Shown here piece by piece: positions 36,658 to 45,476 of a DNA stretch of 63,405 nt. The translations under genes were made by a program, and so were the position numbers. How positions within the stretch are numbered: the first letter of the stretch is position 1; every line of letters begins with the position of its first letter. The stretch lies in NCBI GenBank assembly GCA_004292695.1, contig RDXV01000006.1, positions 1 to 63,405 of the forward strand, given 5' to 3'. The DNA is from Nostocales cyanobacterium. GTDB taxonomy: Bacteria; Cyanobacteriota; Cyanobacteriia; Cyanobacteriales; Nostocaceae. The notes beneath the pieces are model-generated. The model was not told the origin of the DNA. It saw only the letters and a program-made list of their open reading frames with translations, and did not search any database.

Positions 36658-37230
36658 TCAATCATCAATTAAGAGTTTTTTAAATTCTATTACTTTTGGT
36701 AAATCATGATCTGTGAGAAATTGTTGATAGATAGATTCATCATTAACTATATGTTTAATATATTCTATTTTAGGTAATTTACCTGGTCTTAGTCCAGCAT
36801 ATTCTAGATAACTAGAAAATTCCCATTCTCCTGGTTGTTCTACAATTCCTGCTTTGACTGGGTTTAAATGAATATATTGACATAAATTAATCAAATACTC
36901 AGTATTAGAAACTAGGATACTTTGAAACCTTCCTTGAAATAATACACCAGAACGATTAAATCTTTTATTTACTGCTTTTGTGTAAGCTAGTGATAAAGAT
37001 TTCATACTATCAGATAGGTTATCATTATTCAGATATACTAAAAAATGGTAATGATTAGGCATTAAACAATAAGCAATCATATCTATACCATTACTAATAA
37101 TATGTTGTTTTATTAAACGGAGAAAATAAATATAATTTTCACGTTCAAAGAAAATACTTTGATGATTATTTCCGCGATTATAAATATGATAGAAATTACC
37201 AATCTGTAATGGTGTCTGTCTTCGAGGCAT
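36658..37230 (-). CDS. REP-associated tyrosine transposase (RAYT)
   Basis: 190 residues from Met at 37230 (MPRRQTPLQIGNFYHIYNRG). It has the Y1/HUH nuclease signature PNHYHFLVYL (His-x-His) and the downstream segment YIHLNPVKAGIV typical of RAYT proteins related to IS200/IS605 TnpA. The longer frame starting at 37296 would read through the REP hairpin and is unlikely. RAYTs nick single-stranded REP hairpins; here copies 4, 5 and 6 of the GATCCCCGACTTCT hairpin flank the gene on both sides, and at least seven more are scattered in the window. No terminal IS ends are seen, so it is a domesticated-type RAYT. Confidence 0.88.
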   Translation of the reverse strand: MPRRQTPLQIGNFYHIYNRGNNHQSIFFERENYIYFLRLIKQHIISNGIDMIAYCLMPNHYHFLVYLNNDNLSDSMKSLSLAYTKAVNKRFNRSGVLFQGRFQSILVSNTEYLINLCQYIHLNPVKAGIVEQPGEWEFSSYLEYAGLRPGKLPKIEYIKHIVNDESIYQQFLTDHDLPKVIEFKKLLIDD

Positions 37231-37269
37231 AATAAAAGTAGTAAGTGGTGATATGATTAATAATACCCC

Positions 37270-37335
37270 AGATCCCCGAATTCTATTTTTAATCATGGTT
37301 TTGATGAGAGGATTGGTTTAAGAAGTCGGGGATCT
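37270..37335. repeat. REP-like hairpin copy 5 (upstream of RAYT)
   Basis: A 66-bp element with arms AGATCCCCGAATTCT and AGAAGTCGGGGATCT (one mismatch) and the same centre as copies 4 and 6. Copies 5 and 6 form a tandem pair like bacterial BIMEs. Confidence 0.9.
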
Positions 37336-37358
37336 TTTTTCCCCTAAAAATAAGTATC

Positions 37359-37423
37359 AGATCCCCGACTTCTATTTTTAATTATCGGTTTTATGGAAAG
37401 TTGATATAAGAAGTCGGGGATCT
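37359..37423. repeat. REP-like hairpin copy 6
   Basis: A 65-bp element with perfect arms AGATCCCCGACTTCT and AGAAGTCGGGGATCT and centre AATTATCGGTTTTATGG. It lies between the RAYT gene and the 3' end of the kinase-WYL gene. Confidence 0.9.
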
Positions 37424-37434
37424 TTTTTCTCATT

Positions 37435-39501
37435 CTAATAAATATTCACAATATCTTCCCCAATGCGTTTAATTTCCTCTACTAATGCTTTAGGTTTTAC
37501 AACTTTTACCCCTGCTTTAAAACCTAGTATCCACCTGAGTAATTCAATATCATTTAAACACCATTTAGGTAGTGTAACTTGAAAGCGATTAGGAAATTGA
37601 TTATCTCCCGTTGGTTTAAGAGAAAAGATAGATTTAGGAAGGTTTGATTTTCTTCCAGTTGTGGGTAATGACATTTTCATTTGTTGTTGAGGAAAGCGTT
37701 TTGTTCCTTCAGCAATAAATTTAAACATTGCATCATTAAACCAAAGTTCAACAGTAATAGAAAGTTGGGAACGTTCTTGATTATTTCCGTCTAAAAATTG
37801 TTTTTGTTCTTGATGATTATATCCTACAAAGATACTACCACAAATTTCTGAAAGTTGTTGTAATCTGTTTAATGCTGTTTCCTGTTCTGTTTGGGAACGA
37901 GTTATTATTTGAGGTTTACCGATAAATAATCTATCTAGTCTTTCAAATCTTAATAAACCTTTGTTTTCTCCACTCATTAATTCATAACCTAAATACCAAG
38001 CGTAATTAGAAAAAACGATTTGTAGAGGAAATGCTAAAAAGAATCCTTCCTCATCTTTGGCAAATTTACCACCACCGGGAAAACGGTTTAATTCTAATAA
38101 TTCTCTGTTATAAATTGCTTCTTCTAATTGTTGAATATTTCTAATTAAAGATTCCTTTGGTAAATACTTTGTATCTATCATACTGCGATTAGCAATTGCT
38201 CGTACCTGATAAATTTCACTTCCTCCTAATTTACTTTTTTCCATCCGCGATGCGAACTTTTCATAAATTTCTAAAGCAATAGGATCATTTAAACTTTTAG
38301 CTTGAGATTCTAGTACCTGAAAAATTTGTTGTAATTCTAAGGCCGATAAAATTCCACTTCCCGCAAAATAACCATCACGCATAGAAAATTCCGGTAAAAT
38401 TTGATAGGGTTTCAGAACTTTTTCAATGTCTTTTCTCACTGAATCTAGACTATGACCATGAATATTTTCATATTTTGGTAATGCTGCAACTAAAGTTTTT
38501 AAACTTCCTTCTCCTGCATATAGTAAAAATGGATGATGAAAAATTAACCGAATAATAGATAATAACCTTTGAAAAGCTGTTAAGTCTGAATAGGGATGGG
38601 TAACTAAAGCACTGGGATAATTACCAATATAATCACCTCCATTAATGGTATTTTGGGGAATTTGGGAAATGTTGTTAACACCAATTAAACTATTATTTTG
38701 TAACCAGATTAAATCTTGAGTAATAGATTTTTGATCTGCGTATATTTTACCATGTAATTGATTGATAAAACCACTAATTTCTTCTACGGAACTTGAAAAT
38801 TCAGGTAAGTAACCAAATATCTGGGTTAATATTTTAGGGTTGTTTGTTTGTAAGTTACCGATTCCTGGATATTTAATAATCACAGAAATTAAATACATCA
38901 ATCTTTCAAAATCCAATAATTTGCTATAAGCATGAAAGGTCATTTGACTATTACGATTACTGCGATTAATAATGGTTCTATCAAGTTGTTTAATGGTATT
39001 TACTATTTGTTGAAAATCAAATTTTGGGGAAGTGAGATCAACTTCTTTAAGCAGTACAAAACCTTCCCCAGCAATGGGAGGAAATTCTAATAAAGATTGG
39101 TACATATTATCAATAATATGTTCAGGAACTTGACGACAGCGTTTTTGATTCCATTGTTTACAAATTTCTAAAGGTGTTGTTAAATACCAACCCATCCATA
39201 ACACGGGAAAATCAACCGCTACATTCAACTTTTCTAATAAATCTAATCTCCATATTCGCTTGGCGTTTGTAGCATCATAAATCACGTTAACGCCATCAGT
39301 AATAGCATTTACTACCGCAGAGATAATATTCGCTTCGATTTCTTCCCATGTACCTTGAATTGCTGCATCACCATATAATTTTTCACGAACTGCATCAGTG
39401 GAAATAATGTGACAGTTGCCTAATTGAGCGAGTTTAGTAGCAAAGGTTGATTTTCCGCTACCGGGTACACCGATGAGGAAATGACAGATGGGGGTAGACA
39501 T
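37435..39501 (-). CDS. AAA_33/zeta-like kinase fused to WYL-type regulator
   Basis: A 688-residue protein. Residues about 5-170 form a P-loop kinase of the polynucleotide-kinase/zeta-toxin type (FLIGVPGSGKSTFATKLA, STDAVREKLYGD, VIYDATNAKRIWR). The middle (about 200-440) has no domain I recognise. The C-terminal part (about 465-688) resembles a WYL plus WCX region (YAWYLGYELMSGENKGLLRFERLDR; NDIELLRWILGFKAGVKVVKP). WYL proteins bind nucleic-acid-derived ligands and often regulate CRISPR loci. It is divergent from cas10 across about 350 bp that contains a strong inverted repeat. The kinase might modify or sense RNA ends or nucleotides; that is inference. Confidence 0.75.
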   Translation of the reverse strand: MSTPICHFLIGVPGSGKSTFATKLAQLGNCHIISTDAVREKLYGDAAIQGTWEEIEANIISAVVNAITDGVNVIYDATNAKRIWRLDLLEKLNVAVDFPVLWMGWYLTTPLEICKQWNQKRCRQVPEHIIDNMYQSLLEFPPIAGEGFVLLKEVDLTSPKFDFQQIVNTIKQLDRTIINRSNRNSQMTFHAYSKLLDFERLMYLISVIIKYPGIGNLQTNNPKILTQIFGYLPEFSSSVEEISGFINQLHGKIYADQKSITQDLIWLQNNSLIGVNNISQIPQNTINGGDYIGNYPSALVTHPYSDLTAFQRLLSIIRLIFHHPFLLYAGEGSLKTLVAALPKYENIHGHSLDSVRKDIEKVLKPYQILPEFSMRDGYFAGSGILSALELQQIFQVLESQAKSLNDPIALEIYEKFASRMEKSKLGGSEIYQVRAIANRSMIDTKYLPKESLIRNIQQLEEAIYNRELLELNRFPGGGKFAKDEEGFFLAFPLQIVFSNYAWYLGYELMSGENKGLLRFERLDRLFIGKPQIITRSQTEQETALNRLQQLSEICGSIFVGYNHQEQKQFLDGNNQERSQLSITVELWFNDAMFKFIAEGTKRFPQQQMKMSLPTTGRKSNLPKSIFSLKPTGDNQFPNRFQVTLPKWCLNDIELLRWILGFKAGVKVVKPKALVEEIKRIGEDIVNIY

Positions 39502-39571
39502 AGTTTTTGATGTTCATAAGTATATGCTGTATTTTTTGCTTGTTATTGGGGTGAAAGTCCAGTGTTTTCAA

Positions 39572-39622
39572 GCGAATGAGGAATTTATCACCCTGTTTAT
39601 CCCAGTAAATTTCGTCATTCGC
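39572..39622. promoter_or_regulatory. Inverted repeat between kinase-WYL gene and cas10
   Basis: GCGAATGAGGAATTT (39572-39586) faces AAATTTCGTCATTCGC (39607-39622), an almost perfect inverted repeat with a 20-bp centre. It lies in the divergent promoter region and is the best operator candidate for the III-B operon. The half-site recurs in the leader of array 1 at 35787. Confidence 0.65.
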
Positions 39623-39850
39623 ATGAGTAGCAGTTTACAACCGAAATTTTACCGCTAAGATAAAAACACAACACCAGCGCGTCAATCGTTACAGATTGCA
39701 AAAAACCGTCAAATTTATTGACACATCTTTAAACATGGTGACAAAACTTGTTTAATTTTATGACTAATTATTGCAAACTCTTTTTTTTCCACACAGTATA
39801 ACTTTTAGCGTGTATGTTAAAAACTAAGCCAAAAAGGAGATACAGAACCA

Positions 39851-41473
39851 GTGAGTAAATTTACTGCTATCACCTTCGCACCCGTGCAAGGGTTTATTGA
39901 AAAATCCCGCAAGTTGCGTGATTTATATGGAGGTTCTTTAATTTTATCTTATTTGAGTCAACAAATTGTTAGTTATGTTCACAAAACAGAAGGGTTAACT
40001 TTAATTTCTCCTGCGCTTCCTAACACGCAAAAAGGAATGCCAAACCGGATTTTAATTAAAGGAGAAATGAGTAAAAAACAAGCAGAAGACATTATACTTT
40101 CTGAATGGAAAGAGATGTTAAAAGTTTGTCGAGTATGGATACAAGAAAACCTCCCAGAATTTGATTATCAATGGGAAAGGGAATGGAGTTTATGGGGTTG
40201 TCATACTTGGGAGATATTTCAAGGATGTGGTGATAGTATTCCTGATGCAATGGAGGATTTAGAAACTAAGAAATTATCCCGTGATTGGACTGCGGTAAAT
40301 TGGATTGGTGAAAGTTCTAGTTTAACTGGTACTGATGGTATTGCTTTTCCTGGTATGGGTGCGAAATCTCGTAATCCTAAAAAGATGGATTATAGTGAGG
40401 ATAAGAGAAACATTGAAAAATTCTATCAGCGATTAGCAGAAATTACTGAAAATAAAGATGAGGAAAATACAGAAGGAACATTTATTGCACTCAATGAAAA
40501 GTTGAGTATTCCTGAATTAGTAAAAAGGTTAATTACTTTACCAGAAATCGCAAATTTAATTAGTCAAGATAAACCTGAAGATCAGAAATTACAAAAAATC
40601 AAAGGTTTTCAAGAAATTGATAGAAAACCAGATCCTGACCAACAAATAAAAGGACAATGGACAGGGTGGTTTATGGGAGATGGTGACAAAGTTGGAGATT
40701 TTTTAAAAGAATTAGCAAAAAAAGATAATCAAGATGAAGCAGTTACAGCACTTGAAAATTTTAGTAACGCGATGCGAAATTGGGGTAAACAATTTGATGA
40801 TAGATTTAATTTAAAGAAAAAATTAGGCCGAGTTGTTTACGCCGGTGGTGATGATTTTTTAGGGATTATTTATAGTAATAATCCTAAAGAACCTATTCCA
40901 GCATTTGAAGCATATCAATGGTTATTGACTTTAAATGATACATGGAAAAAACACGGATATGACAAAGTAACTCTGAGTGTGGGTTTTGTGTGGGTTGCAG
41001 GTAGTGTACCTCAGCGAGATGTTTTACAACATTGTCGAGAAGCGGAAAAGGTAGCGAAATCTTTAGATAGAAATAGAGTTACTATTCGAGTGGTTTTTAA
41101 TAGTGGTCAATATGTCCAGTGGACTTGTCCCTGGGATTATTTGGATGTTTTGATGAAGTATCAAGATAGGGATGGTAAAACATTTACACAATGGAAAGAT
41201 AACGGAAGAAAGAAGGAAGATTTTCCTAACTGGGGTCATGTTTATAGTGATTTGGCTACGTTAAAAGCTCGTCATGCAATAAATTTGAATGTAACAAGAG
41301 ATAATGCTGATGAAATAATAGCATTAGAACTATTTGATATCTACTTTGACCAACAAAAAGAATATCTGGAAAATAATCAAGAAAAACTCGTTGGTAGTGC
41401 AGATAATTTAGAACTCATGAAATGGATTGATAGTTTAATTAATATAGGATGGTATCTATGTTCAAATATCTAA
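39851..41473 (+). CDS. cas10: Type III-B Cas10/Cmr2, HD-less, cyclase motif intact
   Basis: 540 residues from GTG at 39851, preceded by the ribosome-binding site AAGGAGA. The N-terminus (FAPVQGFIEKSRKLRDLYGGS) is already the first palm-like region of Cmr2; no HD nuclease domain precedes it. The palm has WFMGDGDKVGDFL near residue 278 and the cyclase motif in VYAGGDDFLGII near residue 336. It should make cyclic oligoadenylates when the complex binds target RNA but should not cut DNA. It is shorter than most Cas10 proteins because of the missing HD domain. Its 3' end overlaps cmr3, so the operon is translationally coupled. Confidence 0.92.
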   Translation: MSKFTAITFAPVQGFIEKSRKLRDLYGGSLILSYLSQQIVSYVHKTEGLTLISPALPNTQKGMPNRILIKGEMSKKQAEDIILSEWKEMLKVCRVWIQENLPEFDYQWEREWSLWGCHTWEIFQGCGDSIPDAMEDLETKKLSRDWTAVNWIGESSSLTGTDGIAFPGMGAKSRNPKKMDYSEDKRNIEKFYQRLAEITENKDEENTEGTFIALNEKLSIPELVKRLITLPEIANLISQDKPEDQKLQKIKGFQEIDRKPDPDQQIKGQWTGWFMGDGDKVGDFLKELAKKDNQDEAVTALENFSNAMRNWGKQFDDRFNLKKKLGRVVYAGGDDFLGIIYSNNPKEPIPAFEAYQWLLTLNDTWKKHGYDKVTLSVGFVWVAGSVPQRDVLQHCREAEKVAKSLDRNRVTIRVVFNSGQYVQWTCPWDYLDVLMKYQDRDGKTFTQWKDNGRKKEDFPNWGHVYSDLATLKARHAINLNVTRDNADEIIALELFDIYFDQQKEYLENNQEKLVGSADNLELMKWIDSLINIGWYLCSNI

Positions 41474-42462
41474 TTTGTATCAATCCTTTGGGGTTTATGT
41501 ATGGTAGTGCAGGGGCATTTTTATCACCAGAAAATTTAGTTGGACGTTCTGGTGCTAAATTTCCTCCTGAAGCTGCAACTTTATCAGGATTATTCTTTAG
41601 CGTTAACAAAGTTCAGGAACTATGGGAGCAAAAAGATTTAAGTAATGATTTATATGTTGCTGGTCCCTTTTGGGCAAAAAATGACAATCCAGAATATTTT
41701 TATGTACCAATTCCTTGGACGAAAATCATAGCTCAAAATGAATCTAGTGAATGGGAATTGAATAATCAAAAATGGCACTGTGGAAACTCAGAATTAAAAC
41801 CTGATTACCAATGGGAAAGAATCAACTTTTGGGACTATTCAGCAGAACAAATTCGCGGTAACGGTTATGCAGAAAAAGTACCTTGGCACTTTGTTTCTAT
41901 GTTACATCCTCATTTAAAAAATGATGAAAGATGTACTTTAAAAACTGACGATAATACAAAAGGAGGATTATTTCTAGAATATTCTGTACAACTAGATCCA
42001 GAATGTTGTTTAGTTTATCTATCTACCCATGCTTTACCTAATGGTTGGTATAAATTTGGAGGTGAAAATCATGTTGTAGAAATCAATAGTCTCAAGCTAG
42101 AAGATGATAGTCCAATTATAGAGCTTTTACGTCAACCAATAAAAGATAAATTTGCATTAATAACACCGGGAGTCTGGGGTTCAAATCGTATTTCTAAAAG
42201 GTGTCCAGAAAATGCCTTTTCCGCTAACCCTGACAATATCAAAATGTTGACAGATAAACCCGTTCCTTATCGTTTCCGTTCCCAAGGAACATTAGGAAGA
42301 GGACGTTACGCTGTACCTGCGGGGAGTGTTTACGTACTCGATGAACCCATTAATAAATCTTGGTGGGAATGGGACGAGAAATGGTTTCCCGATGAGGGTT
42401 ACAGTCTCAAAAAAGTCGGTTGTGGTTTGTGTTTACCAGTAAAAATTCAAGGAGTTAACTAA
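41458..42462 (+). CDS. cmr3: Type III-B CRISPR protein Cmr3
   Basis: 334 residues. MFKYLICINPLGFMYG is the first RAMP strand, and the glycine-rich loop LGRGRYAVPAGSVY near residue 280 is characteristic of Cmr3. Cmr3 holds the 5' handle of the crRNA next to Cas10. ATG at 41458 lies inside the end of cas10 (stop at 41473), so 16 bases overlap. An in-frame ATG nine bases earlier is less likely. Length is normal. Confidence 0.9.
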   Translation: MFKYLICINPLGFMYGSAGAFLSPENLVGRSGAKFPPEAATLSGLFFSVNKVQELWEQKDLSNDLYVAGPFWAKNDNPEYFYVPIPWTKIIAQNESSEWELNNQKWHCGNSELKPDYQWERINFWDYSAEQIRGNGYAEKVPWHFVSMLHPHLKNDERCTLKTDDNTKGGLFLEYSVQLDPECCLVYLSTHALPNGWYKFGGENHVVEINSLKLEDDSPIIELLRQPIKDKFALITPGVWGSNRISKRCPENAFSANPDNIKMLTDKPVPYRFRSQGTLGRGRYAVPAGSVYVLDEPINKSWWEWDEKWFPDEGYSLKKVGCGLCLPVKIQGVN

Positions 42463-42463
42463 A

Positions 42464-43315
42464 ATGTATAACAAAGCTTATGGAATTATTGAAACTTTAG
42501 CACCTCTCCATGTTGGTGCAACTGCTGGAGAAGAAAGCGGAAATTTAAACCTAATTTTTCGTGATCAATTTACCCAAACTGGTATCATTCCTGGTAGTTC
42601 TATTCGTGGTCGTTTACGTTCAGAAATGCGTAATGATCAAAGTGAAAATGACGCTAATTATTGGTATGGTAACGGTGCTGATGATGAAAAAAATAACGAA
42701 TCTATCGTTAAATTTGAATATGCTTCTATAGTTTGGATTCCTGTTTTTTGTCCTGGACAACCTATAGTATGGGTAACTTGTCACCGGTTATTAAAACGTT
42801 ATCAAAGAATTGCTGGTGATACTATTGTTAAAGTAGATGGACAAGATAAACCTCTCAAAGAAATCAAAATTCCCAATAAATATACAGGTTCAACTAACCT
42901 AAAAACTAAACCAGGGGTAGGAAATACCAGAACCATTTTCTTTAACTTGGGTTTTTTAGAAGTTCAAAGCAGCAAAGACTTATCACCTTGGTTTCCTGAC
43001 GGTGAACAACAACCATCAGTTATTGTTGATGATAGTGATATTGGGATGATTCATGATATGGCATTATATCGCCAAAGTCGTGTCCGTCTCAAATCAGATC
43101 AAAAAGTAGTTGATGGTGGCGGATTTTTCAACACTGAAGCATTACCCGAAGGAACTATTTTAGTATTTCCTATTGCTATCAGAGAGGATAAATCTGAACA
43201 AAATAATAGTAAAAAATGGCAACCTTTCAAAACCGGAGATACCGCAGATATTTATTTAGGTGGTTTAGAATCTATCGGTTTAGGTCATTGTGAATTATCT
43301 TTTAAAGGAGTGTAA
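42464..43315 (+). CDS. cmr4: Type III-B CRISPR backbone protein Cmr4 (Cas7 family)
   Basis: 283 residues. It opens AYGIIETLAPLHVGATAGEES and continues with IPGSSIRGRLRSEMR, the Cas7-type RNA-binding loop, and ends with a glycine-rich YLGGLESIGLGHCEL. Cmr4 forms the helical backbone that cuts target RNA every six bases. A candidate catalytic aspartate is in NLIFRDQFTQTG. It starts two bases after the cmr3 stop. Confidence 0.9.
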   Translation: MYNKAYGIIETLAPLHVGATAGEESGNLNLIFRDQFTQTGIIPGSSIRGRLRSEMRNDQSENDANYWYGNGADDEKNNESIVKFEYASIVWIPVFCPGQPIVWVTCHRLLKRYQRIAGDTIVKVDGQDKPLKEIKIPNKYTGSTNLKTKPGVGNTRTIFFNLGFLEVQSSKDLSPWFPDGEQQPSVIVDDSDIGMIHDMALYRQSRVRLKSDQKVVDGGGFFNTEALPEGTILVFPIAIREDKSEQNNSKKWQPFKTGDTADIYLGGLESIGLGHCELSFKGV

Positions 43316-43318
43316 AAA

Positions 43319-43744
43319 ATGAGTTGGAAATCCTATAATTTAGACCAAAAAGCACAAAAATTAGTCCTCATGTACCGGGATAAAAAAGGTGTAATTGGTC
43401 AATCTCATAAAATGAGAAGTACAGTAGCTTACGGTTTAGAAAGATTTTGGGGGGAACATTTACGACTGTTAGGTAAAAATAACAGTGATGAACAAGAAAA
43501 AGGTAAATATTGGCGGGAAACTTGGAAAACATTTGTAGAAATCATGAAGCAAGCGGGAATTAAATTACCTGAAGATCAAGTAGATGGAAATAATACCCGA
43601 CAAGTACAAGATTATGCAGCCAGATTATGGGAATTAGACATTGAAGATCAACGCATTTGTTTAGCGGTTTTAACTCAATTTTGTGACAGTTTGGTTTGGT
43701 GGACTCAACGTTATAAAAAGACAGGTGATAACGATGGCGAATAG
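43319..43744 (+). CDS. cmr5: Type III-B small subunit Cmr5 (Cas11)
   Basis: 141 residues, all-helical and charged. VAYGLERFWGEHLRLLG and CLAVLTQFCDSLVWWTQRYK are the two visible conserved helices. Cmr5 packs along the crRNA-target duplex. It begins four bases after cmr4 and its end overlaps the next gene by eleven bases. Confidence 0.85.
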   Translation: MSWKSYNLDQKAQKLVLMYRDKKGVIGQSHKMRSTVAYGLERFWGEHLRLLGKNNSDEQEKGKYWRETWKTFVEIMKQAGIKLPEDQVDGNNTRQVQDYAARLWELDIEDQRICLAVLTQFCDSLVWWTQRYKKTGDNDGE

Positions 43745-45353
43745 TAATGAAGTACCTTTAATGTTTCAAGCTCAAATTACTGGAAGGGGACAAATTCAAT
43801 ATATTAGAGAACCTGAACAAGCAGAAAGATGGGTTGATGAATGGTTAGAAGCTACCGCTATCAATGCACCTAATTTTAGTGATCATGTGAGAACTAAAGA
43901 ATATCAAATTAGTTGGCGGTTGTTAACTAATAGCGGTCAAGATGATGATTTTATCCGTCCGGTAATTGCTGCTAATGGGTTTCCTTATTATCCCGGTGCA
44001 AGTATGAAAGGGGCTTTTTTAAGACATTGTAACCCCCAACAAGCTGTTAGATATTGTGGATATCAAAATAACAGTGAAACTCAGCCGGGAATATTACGTT
44101 TTCATGGTGCATTTCCCCAAGATAGTGAATGGAAAGAAGAACCTTTAATTGATGTGGTTCACCCTCAAGAAAATTGGCAAGTTAAAAACAATGGTAGTCA
44201 TTCCGCTTTCTTGCAAATTTCTCTTTATGAACCGACTTTAGTATTCGGTATTTCCAGCACCATTGAATTAGAAGAAAGTGAATGGGAAACTATTTGGAGT
44301 ATTTGGGATAAAGCGATAGAAAGAGGTATTGGTTCTAGGGTAAGTGCGGGTTATGGTCAACCTATAAACCACCCAGAAACTAAGTTATTTTCTGTTACTT
44401 TAAAAGGACAAGGTTTAGCATCAAAATTAATCGGCACAGAAGACATTGCCGAATTTCGCCCCAATATGTTTAAAGCTACTTTACGGGGTCACACTTTGCG
44501 GTTATTCAGTGCTGTGACTGATGAGAAAACAGCAGAAGAATTAACTAAGGAACTGTGGGGAGGTTTTGCAGGTGATAAAGGTGCAATAGTGGGAGATTTG
44601 GGTATTGCTTTTGATGCTGAAAATTTGGTTATGGGTGAGTTTAAATACAATAACAATAAAATGGCTACCTATGACTTAAAAAAAGGCAATTTAACTATTC
44701 TCTGTATGAAAAATCGTTCAGAGGAATATAGAAAACAATTGCTAATTTTAGCTAAAGCAATTTTGAAATTTATCATGTTAATTGGTGGTTTTGGTAAATC
44801 ATCTCGTAGGGTAGATCATAGAATCTTTTTTCCTGAATATTTAGAACCAGGAAATAAACCTATGATTGGTTGTCATTGGGAATTTACCAAAGAATTAAAT
44901 CAATATTATTATCCTGTTGGTAAGATTGAAAATGTGACTAAAATTATTGATAGTATTAACAAAGCTGTCAAGAATTGGCTAGTTTTTAAAGGTAAATCTC
45001 AGAATAATCAAAGAATAAATTGGCGTGAATCTTTTCACCCTGAAAATGTCCAAATTTGGGGACGAATAGCAGAAGATGATGATGATAGTTTAGCTGTGCG
45101 TTGGTTTCATGGTAATTACAAAGGTAGTCAATCAATTAAACGTTCTAATTTGACTGGTGAAATGGGAAAAATTGGTAGAATTTACCACCGGATGTATCCC
45201 CATTATATTAAAAATAGAGAAGGGGAAATGAAGCGAAAAAGACCAGAATACATTGAATTATTAACTATCTTCCCTGATAAAAAAGATCAAACCACCAGAG
45301 AGTTTTTAGCTTTTTTACCTACAAGTGGTTTTCAAAAATTGTGGGGTGTTTAA
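43734..45353 (+). CDS. Cmr6-Cmr1 fusion RAMP protein
   Basis: 540 residues from ATG at 43734 (MANSNEVPLMFQAQ). The first half is Cmr6-like, with YYPGASMKGAFLRHC near residue 85 and IERGIGSRVSAGYG near residue 200. The second half, from about residue 225, is Cmr1-like, with FRPNMFKATLRGHTLRLF followed by a glycine-rich arginine loop IGGFGKSSRRVDHR near residue 353. No separate cmr1 or cmr6 gene exists in the operon, so one polypeptide probably caps the 3' end of the crRNA with both domains. Total length equals two RAMP proteins. The fusion is read in frame without repeats at the join. Confidence 0.78.
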   Translation: MANSNEVPLMFQAQITGRGQIQYIREPEQAERWVDEWLEATAINAPNFSDHVRTKEYQISWRLLTNSGQDDDFIRPVIAANGFPYYPGASMKGAFLRHCNPQQAVRYCGYQNNSETQPGILRFHGAFPQDSEWKEEPLIDVVHPQENWQVKNNGSHSAFLQISLYEPTLVFGISSTIELEESEWETIWSIWDKAIERGIGSRVSAGYGQPINHPETKLFSVTLKGQGLASKLIGTEDIAEFRPNMFKATLRGHTLRLFSAVTDEKTAEELTKELWGGFAGDKGAIVGDLGIAFDAENLVMGEFKYNNNKMATYDLKKGNLTILCMKNRSEEYRKQLLILAKAILKFIMLIGGFGKSSRRVDHRIFFPEYLEPGNKPMIGCHWEFTKELNQYYYPVGKIENVTKIIDSINKAVKNWLVFKGKSQNNQRINWRESFHPENVQIWGRIAEDDDDSLAVRWFHGNYKGSQSIKRSNLTGEMGKIGRIYHRMYPHYIKNREGEMKRKRPEYIELLTIFPDKKDQTTREFLAFLPTSGFQKLWGV

Positions 45354-45359
45354 GGAAAA

Positions 45360-45424
45360 AGATCCCCGACCTCTTTTTAAATCTAGTCAACCAACCGATA
45401 ATTAATCATAGAAGTCGGGGATCT
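45360..45424. repeat. REP-like hairpin copy 7 (inside the III-B operon)
   Basis: A 65-bp element with arms AGATCCCCGACCTCT and AGAAGTCGGGGATCT, in the opposite centre orientation to copies 4-6 (centre reads ACCGATAATTAATCAT). It separates the Cmr6-Cmr1 gene from the CARF-HEPN gene and may partly terminate the operon. Confidence 0.9.
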
Positions 45425-45476
45425 GGAACAACATTTTTATTCAATCTAATTCAATAAATTTTCAGGAGTTTTTAAA

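Noticed and set aside
36050-36661. Open frames within array 1 with repeated peptides
   Set aside because: The repeated peptides simply translate the CRISPR repeat; they are not genes.
37231-37296. N-terminal extension of the RAYT gene
   Set aside because: It would translate the REP-like hairpin; the Met at 37230 begins the conserved domain.
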